NCBI GenBank assembly: GCA_036186865.1
Contig: AP025041.1
Span: forward strand, 39,928,996-39,992,995
Origin: Eustoma russellianum
Lineage: Eukaryota > Streptophyta > Magnoliopsida > Gentianales > Gentianaceae
DNA: 64,000 nucleotides
Direction of reading: 5' to 3'
In this document: positions 45,879 to 57,550 of the stretch, one piece after another
Layout of the letters: each line of letters opens with the position of its first letter
Numbering within the stretch: the stretch's first letter is position 1
Notes under the pieces: generated by a model
Seen by the model: only the letters and a program-made list of their open reading frames with translations
What the model was told of the DNA's origin: nothing
The model's database searches: none
Made by a program: the position numbers and the translations under genes

Positions 45879-46951
45879 CAACAACAACAAACATACCTAG
45901 TATATCCCAACGATAGCACAAGCTATCGTTAGAGTCTAGAGAGAGTGAGAGGCAGGCAAACAATACCCTCATCCCAAGGGATAGAGAGTTTGCTTTCAGT
46001 GAGATCTCCAGCTCTATATGTGCTTGCACAGAGATCATAATAATAGGAATATTGTACAAGTGAAGCTATTTTATTACACATTTACAAAAGCCTTCCGATA
46101 TTAAAACAATCATAATAGTGAACATGCACAAATAATTGAAAGAAAAAGACCGAAACAAAATATGCAAAGTCAAACTAAAGTGTAAATACTATCTAATCCT
46201 ATAAGTAAGCTCTAAGGTGTCATATATCCTGTCTACTCCTCCTTAACCTTAATCCTCTGCCTCCATGAACTCCTATCCTGGACCATGTCCTCAGAGAGGT
46301 GCAACTGTAGTAAGTCATGCCTAATATGCTCATCAGTTTGGGCCTGCCTTTACTCCTCTTCCTTTCTACAATGAGGCTTTCAATTGCTCTGATAGACGCC
46401 GTTGTCTGTCTCCTCTTCACATGCCCAAACCATCTCAGTCTTCCCTTTCTTATCTTATCTGTTACACTAGTCACCCCTAACCTTTCTCTGTGTACCTTAT
46501 TTTTTATCCTGTCTAGCCTCATATGCCCACACATCTACCTCAGTATCTTCATATCTGCCACTTCCATCTTCTGTGAATGTGCCCTCTTGACGGCCTAGTA
46601 GTCTGTTCCATATAACATTGCCTGCCACACTACCACCCTATAAAATTTTCCCTTTAATTTAATTGGAAAATTCTTGTCACACAGCTCCCCTAAGGCCGTC
46701 CTCCACTTACACCAACCTGCCTGAACTCGGTGTGATGCGTCACTCTCTATATCTCCATCTTTCTCTACAAATGATCCTCGGTACTTGAACTTACTTACCT
46801 TTGGAACCACTTGCCCCTCGATGGTGAGTTGGCTATTCTTATCGTCGGCTGCACTGCTGAAGTCACAGTGCAGATACTCAGTCTTGGAACGACTAATCCT
46901 TAGGCCAATTCTCTCTAAAGCACCTTGCCACTCCTCTAGTCTCATACCTAG
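45879..46951 (-). mobile_element. LINE C, 3' half (split by Copia element 2)
   Basis: On the minus strand: MRLEEWQGALERIGLRISRS, KTEYLHCDF, VSKFKYRGSFVEKDGDIESD, HRVQAGWCKWRTALG, MCGHMRLDRIKNKVHRERLG, KGRLRWFGHVKRRQT. This is the C-terminal part of an RTE-type LINE protein. A 3' UTR follows, with a (CAA)n tail at 45879-45893. The frame is partly open in pieces of about 100 codons. It is cut at 46951 by element 2. Confidence 0.8.
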
Positions 46952-47104
46952 GTTATTGTTGGATTATGAAATCTTTTGATGATGTTAAAAAGATATTTTT
47001 TAAAAGGGCTAAAATGAAATTTCACATTTTGAGTTTGAAGCAAATTAAGAAAAACACATTGCGAGACGAAAATCTCTCATGGATCGGTTGAAGTAAACAT
47101 CAGC

Positions 47105-47515
47105 CTCAGAGAGGCACATGGATCGATCCATGTGAAGTATCGTAAATGTTTGAGCTCTCAGATCCACGTCAATCTCTCAGCCAAGAGTGTGGATCGATCG
47201 ACGTATATCTGAGAGACATCGATCTCTCAGTCAGACATACGTCGATCGATCGACGTACATCTGAGAGACGTCGATCTCTCAGCTAAATGTACGTCAATCA
47301 ATCGACATTCATATGAGAGACGTCGATCTCTCAGCTAAGGGTACGTCGATCGATCGATTAACATCTGAGAGACGTTGATCTCTCAGCCTAGGAGACGTCG
47401 ATCGATCGACGTCATTCTGAGAGACGTCGATCTCTCAGCCAGGCAGACGTCGATCAATCGACGTCATTCTGAGAGACGTCGATCTCTCAGCATTGGCATG
47501 TGGATCGATCGACGT
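47105..47515 (+). repeat. Tandem array, about 52-bp period, ACGTCGATCGATCGACGT palindromes
   Basis: Each unit carries two palindromes: ACGTCGATCGATCGACGT and a second with arms CTGAGAGA/TCTCTCAG around CGTCGA. In the 3' LTR copy the first palindrome starts at 55635, 55708, 55759, 55811, 55863, 55915, 55962 and 56013, so the period is 51-52 bases with two exceptions. It sits upstream of the LTR TATA box, in the U3. Confidence 0.9.
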
Positions 47516-47786
47516 CTCTAGAAGTCAAAAGTTTTTGAACGTTGAAACAAAATCCAAAGGAGATCTATGATGTTTTCACTCTCCAATCTTGCTCAAATTG
47601 CTTTTGGACTTTAACCCAACATACTACATGCTTCCTTGACTATTTTAACCATGTCTAAGATTCTCTAGGGTAGCTATTCAAGATCAAATTACTCCATAGG
47701 GTGGCTAAAGACTATTTGGACATTATCTTGACATTTTTGAAGATGAAGACTTGGTGGAGAGCCTCAAAAACGTGGTGAACTTCATC

Positions 47787-47794
47787 TATAAATA
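47787..47794 (+). promoter_or_regulatory. LTR TATA box of element 2
   Basis: TATAAATA about 270 bases after the palindrome array, with the same box at 56302-56309 in the 3' LTR. Confidence 0.7.
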
Positions 47795-48441
47795 GAAGAG
47801 GCTTGGATGAGGCAAATACACACTTTGAACATCATCTAGCTTCATCTTTCATTGTTGTGTAGTTCTCTCATACTTGTAAATTTCCTTAAAGCTTGTTTAG
47901 CTTTTCTTTGTCCTTCATTGTTGTATATTGAGAGAAAGTAAGTTAAGCACAAAAGGAATCATAAATATTTGATCTCTTGCTTGTGCTTAGACTAGTGAGA
48001 AAGTGTGAACCTTACTATATTTCTTCAACCTACTGTGAGAAGTTCTTGAGGAAATTTTTGTTGAAGTTATGAGGTAACAAAAAGGTGTTCTTGCTAAGAG
48101 CTGTAGTTGCTGTAGTTGCACAAGAGTGTTTTGTGCAAGAAGTTGCTGTTGTTGGTGCTTACACTAAGGTGTTAGTGTAAGTGTTGTCGTTGTTGTTCTT
48201 ATTATCTTTAATAAGAAGAGTAGTTGTTGAAAATCCACTTTGGAAACAAAGTGGTAGTGGAGTAGAATCATTTACGGTTCGAACCACTCTATATCCGGTG
48301 TACTCATTCATTACTTCTCATTCCCATTCTTGCTCGGATTTTGAATATCTTTTGAGTTGAGCCAAAGGAGAAAATTCCGCAAAAGAGCCAAACACTCTAT
48401 TATTCACCCCCCCTCTAGAGTGTATTTCGGACCTAACAATT

Positions 48442-48453
48442 TGTATCAGAGCA
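48442..48453 (+). other. Primer-binding site of element 2 (mutated)
   Basis: TTGTATCAGAGC stands a few bases after the LTR where TGGTATCAGAGC is expected, so one G has become T. Confidence 0.75.
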
Positions 48454-48501
48454 TAACCTTAATTGCTTGGCCTATCTTTGCAAGTAGCAAGGTTAAAGAT
48501 C

Positions 48502-50115
48502 ATGGCAATGACAACCTCAACCTCAACCTCTTCATCTCACACTTCATCTCCTAAGCCTACTGCACTATTTTCTGGATCAAACACTAAAGCACCTATGTTT
48601 AATGCCCAAAATTATTCTTTGTGGAAATTTCGAATGATCAATCATTTGAAAGGTTGTGGGTTTGATATATGGAGAGCCGTTATGAAAGGAATTGAAGTTC
48701 CTATGATTACCAACTCAAAAGGAGAATCAATGTTCAAAGATTAGGATGACTACACCGATGAAGAAAAGATAGAATTTGCTATTAATGGCAAAGCATTTGA
48801 TATTCTCTCAAGTGCTCTCACCACCACCGAGCTCATAAGACTTCAAGGTCTTGAAACAGCCCATGAGGCATGGAAAAGGCTTGAAATGATATATGAAGGA
48901 ACTGAGCAAGTAAGAATGGCCAAAAGACTCATGCTCATGAAGGAATATGAGATGTTCAGAATGAAGAGCGGTGAAAAGATTGAGGAGACAATCAACCAAT
49001 TCACACGAATAGTGAATCAACTCTTCATGGTGGACAAGAAAATCTCAAATGAAGACCTTGTCTCAAAACTCCTCAACTCCTTGCCAAGAGAATGGACACC
49101 CAAAGTCACCGCCATCAATGAATCAAAGAATCTCAAGACTCTTACCCTTGATGAGCTATCCGGTAATCTTCTTACTCATGAAATTCTTATTGATGAACAA
49201 AATAGGATGAACCCTATCAAGTCCACACAAACATCACACAAAGGATTTGTGGTAGAGTTCGATGAATCGGATGAGGAAGTTGCCCTTCTAGTAAGAAAAT
49301 TTAGAAGAATGGCAACTAGAAACAAAGATCAAGCAAGAAAGGTTTTCAAAAGACCATCTAAAGAAAAGGAAGCAAGTGAAAATTGCTATAGATGTGGTCA
49401 ACCCGGTCATTTCATTGCCGATTGCCACGTAAAAGAGCCGCAAAAGCAAGAGAAGAAGGTCTTTCCTCAAAAGAAGAAAGCCCTCAATACGGAGGTAACC
49501 ACGTGGGATGAGCTTCTTTCAGAATCGGAAGGAGAAGAGAGTGAAGATCAAGGTGTTGGACTTGTTGCAATAGTTGACAATCCAAAGATTCAACATACTT
49601 GTCTTATGGCAATTGAAGATGATCTTGAGGTAAATTCTAATCCTTCAAATTTGCATGATGAAATAGGAGATTTGCAAGATGATTTTGAAAAATTGAATTT
49701 AAAATATAAGCATTTGAAGAAAGAGTTCAAGAAATGCATCTTAGAAAATAAGAGCTTGCATGACAAGAATATTTTGATGTTTCAAGAGCATGACATCATA
49801 CTCACCATGTATAAAACCGTAGCTCTTGAAAATGTAAAAATTAAAAAAGAATGTGAGAAACTAAAGTTAGACTTACAAAGACTAACAAATGGTAAAAACA
49901 ATTTAGACATACTACTTGGAAATCAAAGAATTGGAAATGATAAATCCGGTTTAGGATTTAATTCATCACTTTCTTCTATTAAACCTAAGTCCTTAAAGAA
50001 AAGGGCAAATAATAGAAAACACAACAAAATTTATCATCTTCTAAACCAAAGCATGTACCCACTTGTTTTCATTGCAACAAACTAGGACATGTGAAGAAAG
50101 CATGTAGAGCTAGAT
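48502..50115 (+). pseudogene. gag of Copia element 2 (one stop, one frameshift)
   Basis: MAMTTSTSTSSS opens the frame. KAPMFNAQNYSLWKFRM is the gag start motif. TAG at 48742-48744 interrupts it (probably a lost Trp codon), and the same frame continues through WKRLEMIYEGTEQ and FTRIVNQLF. The zinc knuckle CYRCGQPGHFIADC is near 49384. A long Lys/Glu-rich coiled-coil region follows. Near 50040 the frame changes; the second zinc knuckle CFHCNKLGHVKKAC is in the shifted frame. Two zinc knuckles and a long coiled-coil gag fit the Sirevirus group. Confidence 0.8.
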
Positions 50116-50229
50116 TTGGAAGCACATATGTTTGGAAGCCTAAGGGTCGACAAACTAACTCTAAAAGAACCCAACCATCAAAGGGTACCAATGCATACAT
50201 CTTTTGGTTTTGTAGGCTCTCAAGATAAA

Positions 50230-53200
50230 TGGAGTAGCCAAAGAAGAAGGAACCAAATGGCTTATAGACAGCGGATATTCAACGCACATGATCGGAGACA
50301 AAACGTTGTTCACCAAGCTCAAGCTCCAAGATGGTGGAACGGTGCATTTTGGAAATGGGAGAGCCAAAATCCTCAGACATGGAGAAATTGGTAACTCTTC
50401 TGTTACTATTAATAATGTATTATATGTAGAAGGGCTTAAGTATAATTTGATAAGTGTTAGCCAACTATGTGATTCTAATTTTCAAATTGAATTTGTGAAA
50501 AGAAAATGTGTTGTGAAAAAGAACGATAAGATTGTTTTTGAAGCTATACGTAAAAATGATGTTTATAAATTTAGCACACATGATTTGATATCACAAAATG
50601 TTTCTTGCCTAGTTGCCAAAAATGATTTGGCTCAACTATGGCATAGAAGACTTGGATACATTAGTTTTAAAAATTTCAAAGAGATTTGCAAAAATGAAAA
50701 AGTCCAAGGTCTTCCAAAATTAAATTTCAAAAACCATGGCTTGTGTAACACTTGTCAAAAGGTCAAGCTTGTTAAAACAAGCTTCAAGCCCAAAAGTGAA
50801 ATCTCCACCACCAAACCTCTACAATTGCTTCATATGGATTTGTATGGGGATATTGGTACGGCAAGTCTAAGTGGAAAACATTACACCTTTGTGGTGGTAG
50901 ATGACTTCTCTAGGTACACTTGGGTAATGTTCTTAGCTAAAAAAAATGATGCGTGCCAAGAATTTATAAAGTTTTGTAAGAGATTAGAAAATTAAAGAGA
51001 GGACACAATTAAGGAAATTAGAAGTGATAGAGGTGGTGAGTTTGATGGAGAATTTCAAGAATTTTGTGTATCCAAAGGGTATGGACACAATTTCTCAGCT
51101 CCAAGAACTCCTCAACAAAATGGTGTTGCGGAAAGGAAAAATAGAACACTTCAAGAAATGAGTAAAGCCATGTTAAACGAATTTGAGCAACCCAAATATT
51201 TTTGGGCCGAAGCGGTAAATACCGCTTGTCATATGATCAATAGAGTTTATTTGAGACCATTTCTCAAAAAGACACCTTATGAGCTTTGGAAAGGTAGAGT
51301 ACCAAATATTGGTTATTTCAAGGTATTTGGTTGTAAGTGCTTTATACTTAACACCAAAGATAACTTGGATAAACTCGACTTCAAAGAGGATGAAGGAATC
51401 TTTATGGGTTATGCTCAAAATAGCAAGGCATTTAGAGTATATAATAAAAGAAGCATGAAAGTTGAAGAATCAATTCATGTCAAGTTTAGTGAATTCAATG
51501 AGGATAAATCAAACATTAATGATGATGATGATGATAAAATAATTGAAGTAAGCCATATAGAGAAATTTGAGAATCCAAAAGGTAATATTGTTATTGACCT
51601 TAGGATTGATCCCCTTGTACCTAAGGTTGAAGATGAAGAAGTAGGAGGAGATACCTCAAATTTACCGAATTCATATAAGTATAGGAAAGATCATCCTAAA
51701 GAGCTGATATTAGGTGAAACTAGCCAAGGCATAATGACTAGGAGAAAATTCAATGAAAATGCCTTCATTTCACAAGTTGAGCCTAAAAATATAATGGAGG
51801 CAATAAATGATGAAGATTGGGTATTAGCTATGCAAGAAGAATTAAATCAATTTGAAAGAAGTGATGTTTGAGAATTAGTTGCTAAACCTAGTGATCATCC
51901 CGTAATTGGCACTAAGTGGGTATTTAGAAACAAAATGGATGATAAAGAAAACATCACTAGAAACAAAGCTAGGTTAGTAGCCCAAGGCTATAGGCAAGAG
52001 GAAGGCATAAACTATGATGAGACCTTTGCCCCCGTAGCTAGGTTAGAAGCTATTAGGATGCTATTAGCATATGCATGCTATAAGGATTTCAAACTATATC
52101 AAATGGATGTGAAATCCGCATTCTTGAATGGAATAATTCAAGAAGAGGTCTATGTAGCTCAACCGCCGGGGTTTGAAAATCATGATTATCCAAATCATGT
52201 TTTTAAACTCAAAAAGGCTCTTCATGGACTTAAACAAGCTCCTAGGGCCTGATATGATAGATTAGGTAACTTCCTTCTTGAAAATGAATTTTCAAGAGGA
52301 AAAGTCGACACTACTCTTTTTATTAAAGAACAAGGAAACCATCAATTGCTTGTTCAAATTTATGTGGATGATATTATATTTGGTGCTACTAATTATTCTC
52401 TTTGTGAGCATTTTGCAAAATTGATAGAAGGAGAATTTGAAATGAGCATGATGGATGAACTCAACTACTTCCTTGGTCTACAAATCAAGCAAACTCAAGA
52501 TAGAGTGTACATATCTCAAACAAAGTATACAAAGGATTTGCTCAAGAAGTACAAATTTGATGATGGAAGAAGTGAGAGCACTCCAATGAGCACAAGTACA
52601 AAGCTTGACAAAGACGAAAAAGGAAAGCCGGTTGAGGTAACCAAATATAGGGGTATGATTGGTAGTTTACTTTATTTAACCGCTAGTAGACCGGATATTT
52701 TGTATGTTGTGTGCTTATGTGCTAGATTTCAAAGTATGCCTAAGGAATCACATTTAGTTGCTATTAAACGTATCTTTAGGTATTTCAAAGGAACTTTGAA
52801 TTTTGGGTTGTTTTATCCTAAAAATGGATGTTTTGATTTAAGAGGATACAGTGACTCCGACTATGCCGGAAATCTTGTTGATAGGAAAAGCACCTCCGAG
52901 ACGTGTCAATTCCTTGGAGATTGCTTGGTTTCTTGGTTCTCCAAGAAACAAAATAGTGTGTCACTTTCAACGGCGGAATCCGAATATGTATTGGCCGCTT
53001 TGTGTTGTGCACAACTACTTTGGATGATCAATATTTGAACGATTATAATGTCAAGTTTGATAAAGTTCCCATCCTATGTGACGATACCTCAGCCATAAGT
53101 ATAGCGCAAAATCCAGTACATCATAGTAGGACCAAACATATAGAAGTGAGGCATCACTTCATAAAGGATTGCGTTCAAAAAGGATTGGTATGCGTTGAAT

Positions 53201-53304
53201 TTGTCCCAACAAATGGTCAACTAGCGGATATATTCACAAAATCTCTTCCCACTGAGACATTTGAGTCTATTAGAACAAGATTAGGAATGATAAACATTAG
53301 TTAG
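50230..53304 (+). pseudogene. pol of Copia element 2: protease, integrase, RT, RNase H (several stops)
   Basis: Protease has DSGYSTHM (family DSGCSTHM). Integrase: LWHRRLGYISFKNF, LCNTCQKVKL, HMDLYGDIG, VVVDDFSRYTWVMFL, SDRGGEFDGEF, PRTPQQNGVAERKNRT, HMINRVYLRP, FKVFGCKCFI, with the DDE residues readable. RT: GTKWVFRNKMDD, RLVAQGYRQEEG, YQMDVKSAFLNG, catalytic YVDDIIFGAT, YFLGLQIKQT. RNase H: DRKSTSETCQFLG, LSTAESEYVLAAL, SRTKHIEVRHHFIKDC, ADIFTKSLP. Breaks: TAA about 50993, TGA about 51869, TGA about 52250 and a shift about 53036. Used here as the reference for the deleted region of element 1. Confidence 0.88.
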
Positions 53305-53333
53305 AGGGATAAAATTGAAAATCTCAAAAACCA

Positions 53334-53440
53334 GCATACGTCGATCGATCGACGTATCAAAACAAGAGATCGACGTACGTCGATCTCTGACATCGATCGA
53401 TCGACGTACGTCGAACTCAGACATCGATCGATTGACGTCG
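53334..53440 (+). promoter_or_regulatory. Short palindrome array after pol in element 2
   Basis: Three to four copies of ACGTCGATCGATCGACGT-type palindromes begin about 30 bases after the pol stop, the same motif as in the U3 array. A TATA box follows at 53455, so the arrangement repeats that of the LTR in miniature. Confidence 0.7.
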
Positions 53441-53454
53441 TTGATTTCAGCAGG

Positions 53455-53461
53455 TATAAAA
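53455..53461 (+). promoter_or_regulatory. Putative internal TATA box ahead of the 3' ORF of element 2
   Basis: TATAAAA, preceded by the palindrome array. About 220 bases of pyrimidine-rich, UTR-like leader (AAACCCTACGAAATC, CTCTCAAGCCCTAAATC) follow to the ATG at 53678. No transcript evidence is available here. Confidence 0.55.
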
Positions 53462-53677
53462 TCTCTCAAAAATGCAATCCTTCTTCATTCCAACCTACAC
53501 CTTCGGCCGAAACCCTACGAAATCTCCGCCCCCACCTCTCCAAAATCATTTCTCTCTTCGATTTCATCTCTAAATCAAGATTTAACTCATCTCTGCGCTT
53601 GATTCTTGATTTCATCTCTTGAATTCCTCCATTTTAACCTAAGATTCTAAATCTCTCAAGCCCTAAATCTCTCAAAA

Positions 53678-54942
53678 ATGTCTTCAAGGAGCAAAAACAC
53701 AACCAAGTGGCCAAGATCCTCTAGGGGTGGATCAGAAGGGTCAAGCAACCCTTGTCAAGGACAAACTTCTCAACCTAGAACGAAATAGTCTATGGATATG
53801 AGTGAAGGGCGCCTTCTTGCTGGGATTAGAAGTGGGCTAACTCTCTCCAACTTCCTTTGGATCAAAGCCAAAGATGCCAAGGAAGCTTTGACGGAACCCC
53901 TACCCCCGGGGCAAGTAAGGTATATAACTAGACGTTCTCAGATTTTATATGATAAATGGGAAGATGATGAAAGAGCCACCATCCCACTCAAATTGCTTAG
54001 AATAAATGATATTCTAAGCAATAATGAACTAAGCCCTATCATTGAGTGGTTAGATGTTCAAGAATGGAGGAGTATATGGAATGAGAATGAGATGTCAAAA
54101 ATGTCCACTAGGTATACTCGACTCTTTTATGGAAATTTATGGATTGAATACATAAATGGCCTTCCTTTAGCTCTACATTCCGTTATTGATGGACAACATA
54201 TTAAATAGAAAGTTGAAAAAATTTGTGACTTAATTGGTGTACCCAACGAAGGGTACTTTGAGTTGATGCGTGGAAGTGGGATGCAGCTAGGTGGAAAGTA
54301 TCTGAAGATGAAGTGAAGTCATTCTTAGGCTTCCATCCCAGTAAAAATACAAATGATATGCCCTTAGTTTATCGTACACTTCTTGCCATTGTTACATTTT
54401 TTGTAAATGGTAAATCCGCCAAATTGCAAAGTAACCTAGACTTTTACATAGCATTCAGAATAGCCAACCGTGAGAAGGTTAACTTTGGGGAGATTTTCAT
54501 GACAAATGTTGTCAAAGCCGCAACCAAACAAAACAAGGCCCTTCCCTATAGTAACCTTATTTATAGGATGCTTGTGAAGTCGGGTATTCATGTAGATGAC
54601 ACGGATGTTGACAACATAACTCACAAGGACTTCTATGATAAAGTCAACATCCAACAAATACTGAAGTCTAGAAAAGAAGCAATGAGGAGAGAACAAGAGG
54701 CACAAGCAAGAGAAGAAGAAGACTTTCCAGATGAGGCACCCATTCCGGAAACGGATACTCAAGAAGAACCAAGTGGCTTGAGCTCAAATGTCCCGGAACT
54801 TCAAGCTCAAGTTGCTAGTCTTCAACAAAAGGTTGGGGAGCTTCGCAGCAAGGTATCCGTACATGAGTCAAGATTTGCAAAGCTCAAGGCAAAGATGAAA
54901 GCTTGCATTCTTGGCATCATGTTCTCTTCCGATGAAGACTAG
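53678..54942 (+). pseudogene. Extra 3' ORF of Copia element 2 (homologue of 11132-12508), broken
   Basis: MSSRSKNTTKWPRSSRGG (basic start) meets TAG about 53788. The same frame reads MDMSEGRLLAGIRSGLTLSN, IPLKLLRINDILS, STRYTRLFYGNLWI and LPLALHSVIDGQHIK, then TAG about 54206. After a frameshift near 54250-54290 it resumes FLGFHPSKNTNDMPLVYRTL, LAIVTFFVNGKSA and a C-terminal coiled coil (LQAQVASLQQKVGELRSKVS). The matches to element 1 (RLFYSNLWV, YTVIDG, GYFPSKKTQNMPLVDRILLA) are collinear, so the two are one family. Function unknown. No membrane or signal segment. Confidence 0.78.
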
Positions 54943-55460
54943 GGTGTTTGTTTAGCTCGCTTCTTGTTCTAGCTTAGTATGTCTTGCTAGTTGTAAAACT
55001 TGGCTGTGAATTCGAATTTAATGAAGTAATTCTGCTTATTATTATTTTGATGCTTTCAAAAAAGGGGAGAAAATGGAAAGTGGCTATTGGCTTATTTGTT
55101 AAAATTATTGTGGCTTATTTGTTAAAGTTATCTATTGCTTGATGAGATAATGTTTTGGTAGCTGGTAAAATGAGGTAAGTTTGGAAATTGGAATCTTGCT
55201 GGTAAAATGAAAATGAGCATGTTTAAAAGATGAGTTATTGATGCATGTTTGGTCTAAGGAAGTTGGGTTGTTGATATATGTTTGGTTGAGGGGGAGCAAT
55301 TTTAAAGAAGAGTAATTGGATTGGAGTTGTAAATTGTTGTTCACATTGATTATTACGGAAGGTCTAAAGTGCATACACTTAGGGGGAGATTGATATTTTC
55401 AAGTTTGAAACATTCAAAATGAAGCAAAAACATCTTTTAAAATCTTGGTTTTGAAATCAT

Positions 55461-55475
55461 CAAAAAGAGGGAGAT
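55461..55475 (+). other. Polypurine tract of element 2
   Basis: CAAAAAGAGGGAGAT directly before the 3' LTR, nearly the same as in element 1. Further purine runs AGGGGGAG lie at about 55289 and 55381. Confidence 0.8.
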
Positions 55476-56949
55476 TGTTAGATTATGAAATGTTTTGATG
55501 ATGTTAAAAAGATGTTTTTAAAAGGGCTAAAATGGAATTTTACATTTTTAGTTTGAAGCAAATTAAGAAAAACACATTGCGAGACGAAAATCTCTCATGG
55601 ATCGGTTGAAGTATACATCAGCCCTGAGGGAGGCACATGGATCGATCCATGTGAAGTGTCGTAAATGTTTGAGCTCTCAGATCCACGTCAATCTCTCAGC
55701 CAAGAGACGTGGATCGATCGACGTATACCTGAGAGACATCGATCTCTCAGTCAGGCATACGTCGATCGATCGACGTACATCTGAGAGACGTCGATCTCTC
55801 AGCTAAAGGTACGTCGATCGATCGACATTCATCTGAGAGACGTCGATCTCTCAGCTAAGGGTATGCCGATCGATCGACGTACATCTGAGAGACATCGATC
55901 TCTTAGCCTAGGATACGTAGATCGATCGACGTCATTCAGAGTCGATCTCTAAGCCAGGCAGACGTCGATCGATCGAAGTCATTCTGAGAGACGTCGATCT
56001 CTCAGCATTGGCATGTGGATCGATCGACGTCTCTAGAAGTCAAAAGTTTTTGAATGTTGGAACAAAATCCAAGGGAGATCTATGATGTTTTCTCTCTCCA
56101 ATCTTGCTCAAATTTCTTGTGAACTTTAACCCAACATACTACATGCTTCCTTGACTATTTTAACCATGTCTAAGATTCTCTAGGATGGCTATTCAAGATC
56201 AAATCACTCCATAGGGTGGCTAAAGACTATTTGAACATTATCTTGACATTTTTGAAGATGAAGACTTGGTGGAGAGCCTCAAAAACGTGGTGAACTTTAT
56301 CTATAAATAGAAGAGGCTTGGATGAGGCAAATACACACTTTGAACATCATCTAGCTTCATCTTTCATTGTTGTATAGTTCTCTCATACTTGTAAATTTGC
56401 TTAAAGCTTGTTTAGCTTTTCTTTGTCCTTCATTGTTGTATATTGAGAGAAAGTAAGTCAAGCACAAGAGGAACCATAAATATTTGATCTCTTGCTTGTG
56501 CTTAGACTAGTGAGAAAGTGTGAACCTTACTATATTTCTTCAACCTACTATGAGAAGTTCTTGAGGAAATTTTTGTTGAAGTTGTGAGGTAGCAAGAAGG
56601 TGTTCTTGCTAAGAGCTATAGTTGTTGTAGTTGTACAAGAGTGTTTTGTGCAAGAAGTTGTTGTTGTTGGTGCTTACACTAAGGTGTTAGTGTAAGTGTT
56701 GTTGTGGTTATTCTTATTGTCTTTAATAAGAAGAGTAGTTGTTGAAAATCCACTTTGGAAACAAAGTGGTAGTGGAGTAGAATCATTTACGATTCGAACC
56801 ACTCTATATCCGGTATACTCATTCATTACTTCTCATTCCCATTCTTGCTCGGATTTTGAATATCTTTTGAGTTGAGCCAAACGAGAAAATTCTGCAAAAG
56901 AGACAAACACTCTATTCACTCCCCTCTAGAGTGTATTTCGGACCTAACA
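55476..56949 (+). repeat. 3' LTR of Copia element 2
   Basis: It carries the palindrome array (55620-56035) and TATA box (56302-56309) and ends GACCTAACA before the TSD GTTAT (56950-56954). Confidence 0.92.
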
Positions 56950-56954
56950 GTTAT

Positions 56955-57550
56955 GTCTACTTTCCGCGACTAATACAATCTCGTCCGCAAAAAAGCATAT
57001 ATCATGGAACTGTCTCTTGGATTGACTTTGACAACTCATCCAGGACAACTGCAAAAAGGAATGGCTCAAAGCGGACCCTTGATGGAGGGCTACCTCCACT
57101 AAGAAGAAGTCAGTATTCCCAACATGCGTATGAACGATTGTTTTCGTCCTAACATACATATCTCTAATTATGTCTATATACTTCATAGGAACCCCTCTTG
57201 CATCAAGACTATCCCATATCAGTTTGCATGGCACATTATCATATGCTTTTTTAAGATCGATGAAAACCATATGTGTGTCGCGTTTCTTCTCCCTATACTT
57301 CTCCATCAACCTTCTTAAAATGTGTATTGCTTCCGTAGTTGACCGTCCTAGCAAAAAACCAAATTGGTTTACCGTAACTTGAGTTTCTTCCTTAATTCTG
57401 GTGTCGATTACTCTCTCACATAACTTCATATATGACCTAGCAATTTAATCCCCCTATAATTCCCACAATGCTGCGTGTCTCTTTTTTTTGTTATATAGAG
57501 GGACCACTACGCTCCTTCTCTACTCATCTGGCATTTTTCCTACCTTTCTT
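56955..57550 (-). mobile_element. LINE C, 5' part (reverse transcriptase), continuation of 45879-46951
   Basis: Minus-strand traces: MPDE*RRSVVVPLYN, KLCERVIDTRIKEETQ, VNQFGFLLGRSTTEAIHIL, MEKYREKKRDTHMVFIDLKK, DNVPCKLIWDSLDARGVPMK and FFADEIVLVAES, i.e. RT with FADE in place of the canonical FADD. It is joined in the genome to 46951 across the TSD GTTAT of element 2. The 5' end fades at about 57550, so the LINE was 5'-truncated when it inserted. Confidence 0.82.

Larger units (their letters stand above)
46957..48438 (+). repeat. 5' LTR of Copia element 2
   Basis: 1482 bp. It holds a tandem palindrome array (47105-47515) and a TATA box TATAAATA at 47787-47794. It pairs with 55476-56949, with scattered substitutions and small indels. 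Confidence 0.92.
46957..56949 (+). mobile_element. Copia element 2 (Sirevirus-like), full structure, decayed
   Basis: LTRs 46957-48438 and 55476-56949 (TGTTG/TGTTAG...CCTAACA), TSD GTTAT at 46952-46956 and 56950-56954, inserted in LINE C. Order: 5' LTR, primer site, gag with two zinc knuckles, protease, integrase, RT, RNase H, palindrome array with TATA, extra 3' ORF, several polypurine runs, 3' LTR. Nearly the whole pol is readable, but stops and frameshifts show it is defective. It is the closest relative of element 1 in gene content, while the LTR sequences are largely different. Confidence 0.93.

Noticed and set aside
47105..47515. Regular 52-bp repeats considered as a CRISPR-like array
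   Set aside because: There are no unique spacers, the whole unit repeats, it lies in a plant LTR and is duplicated in the other LTR.
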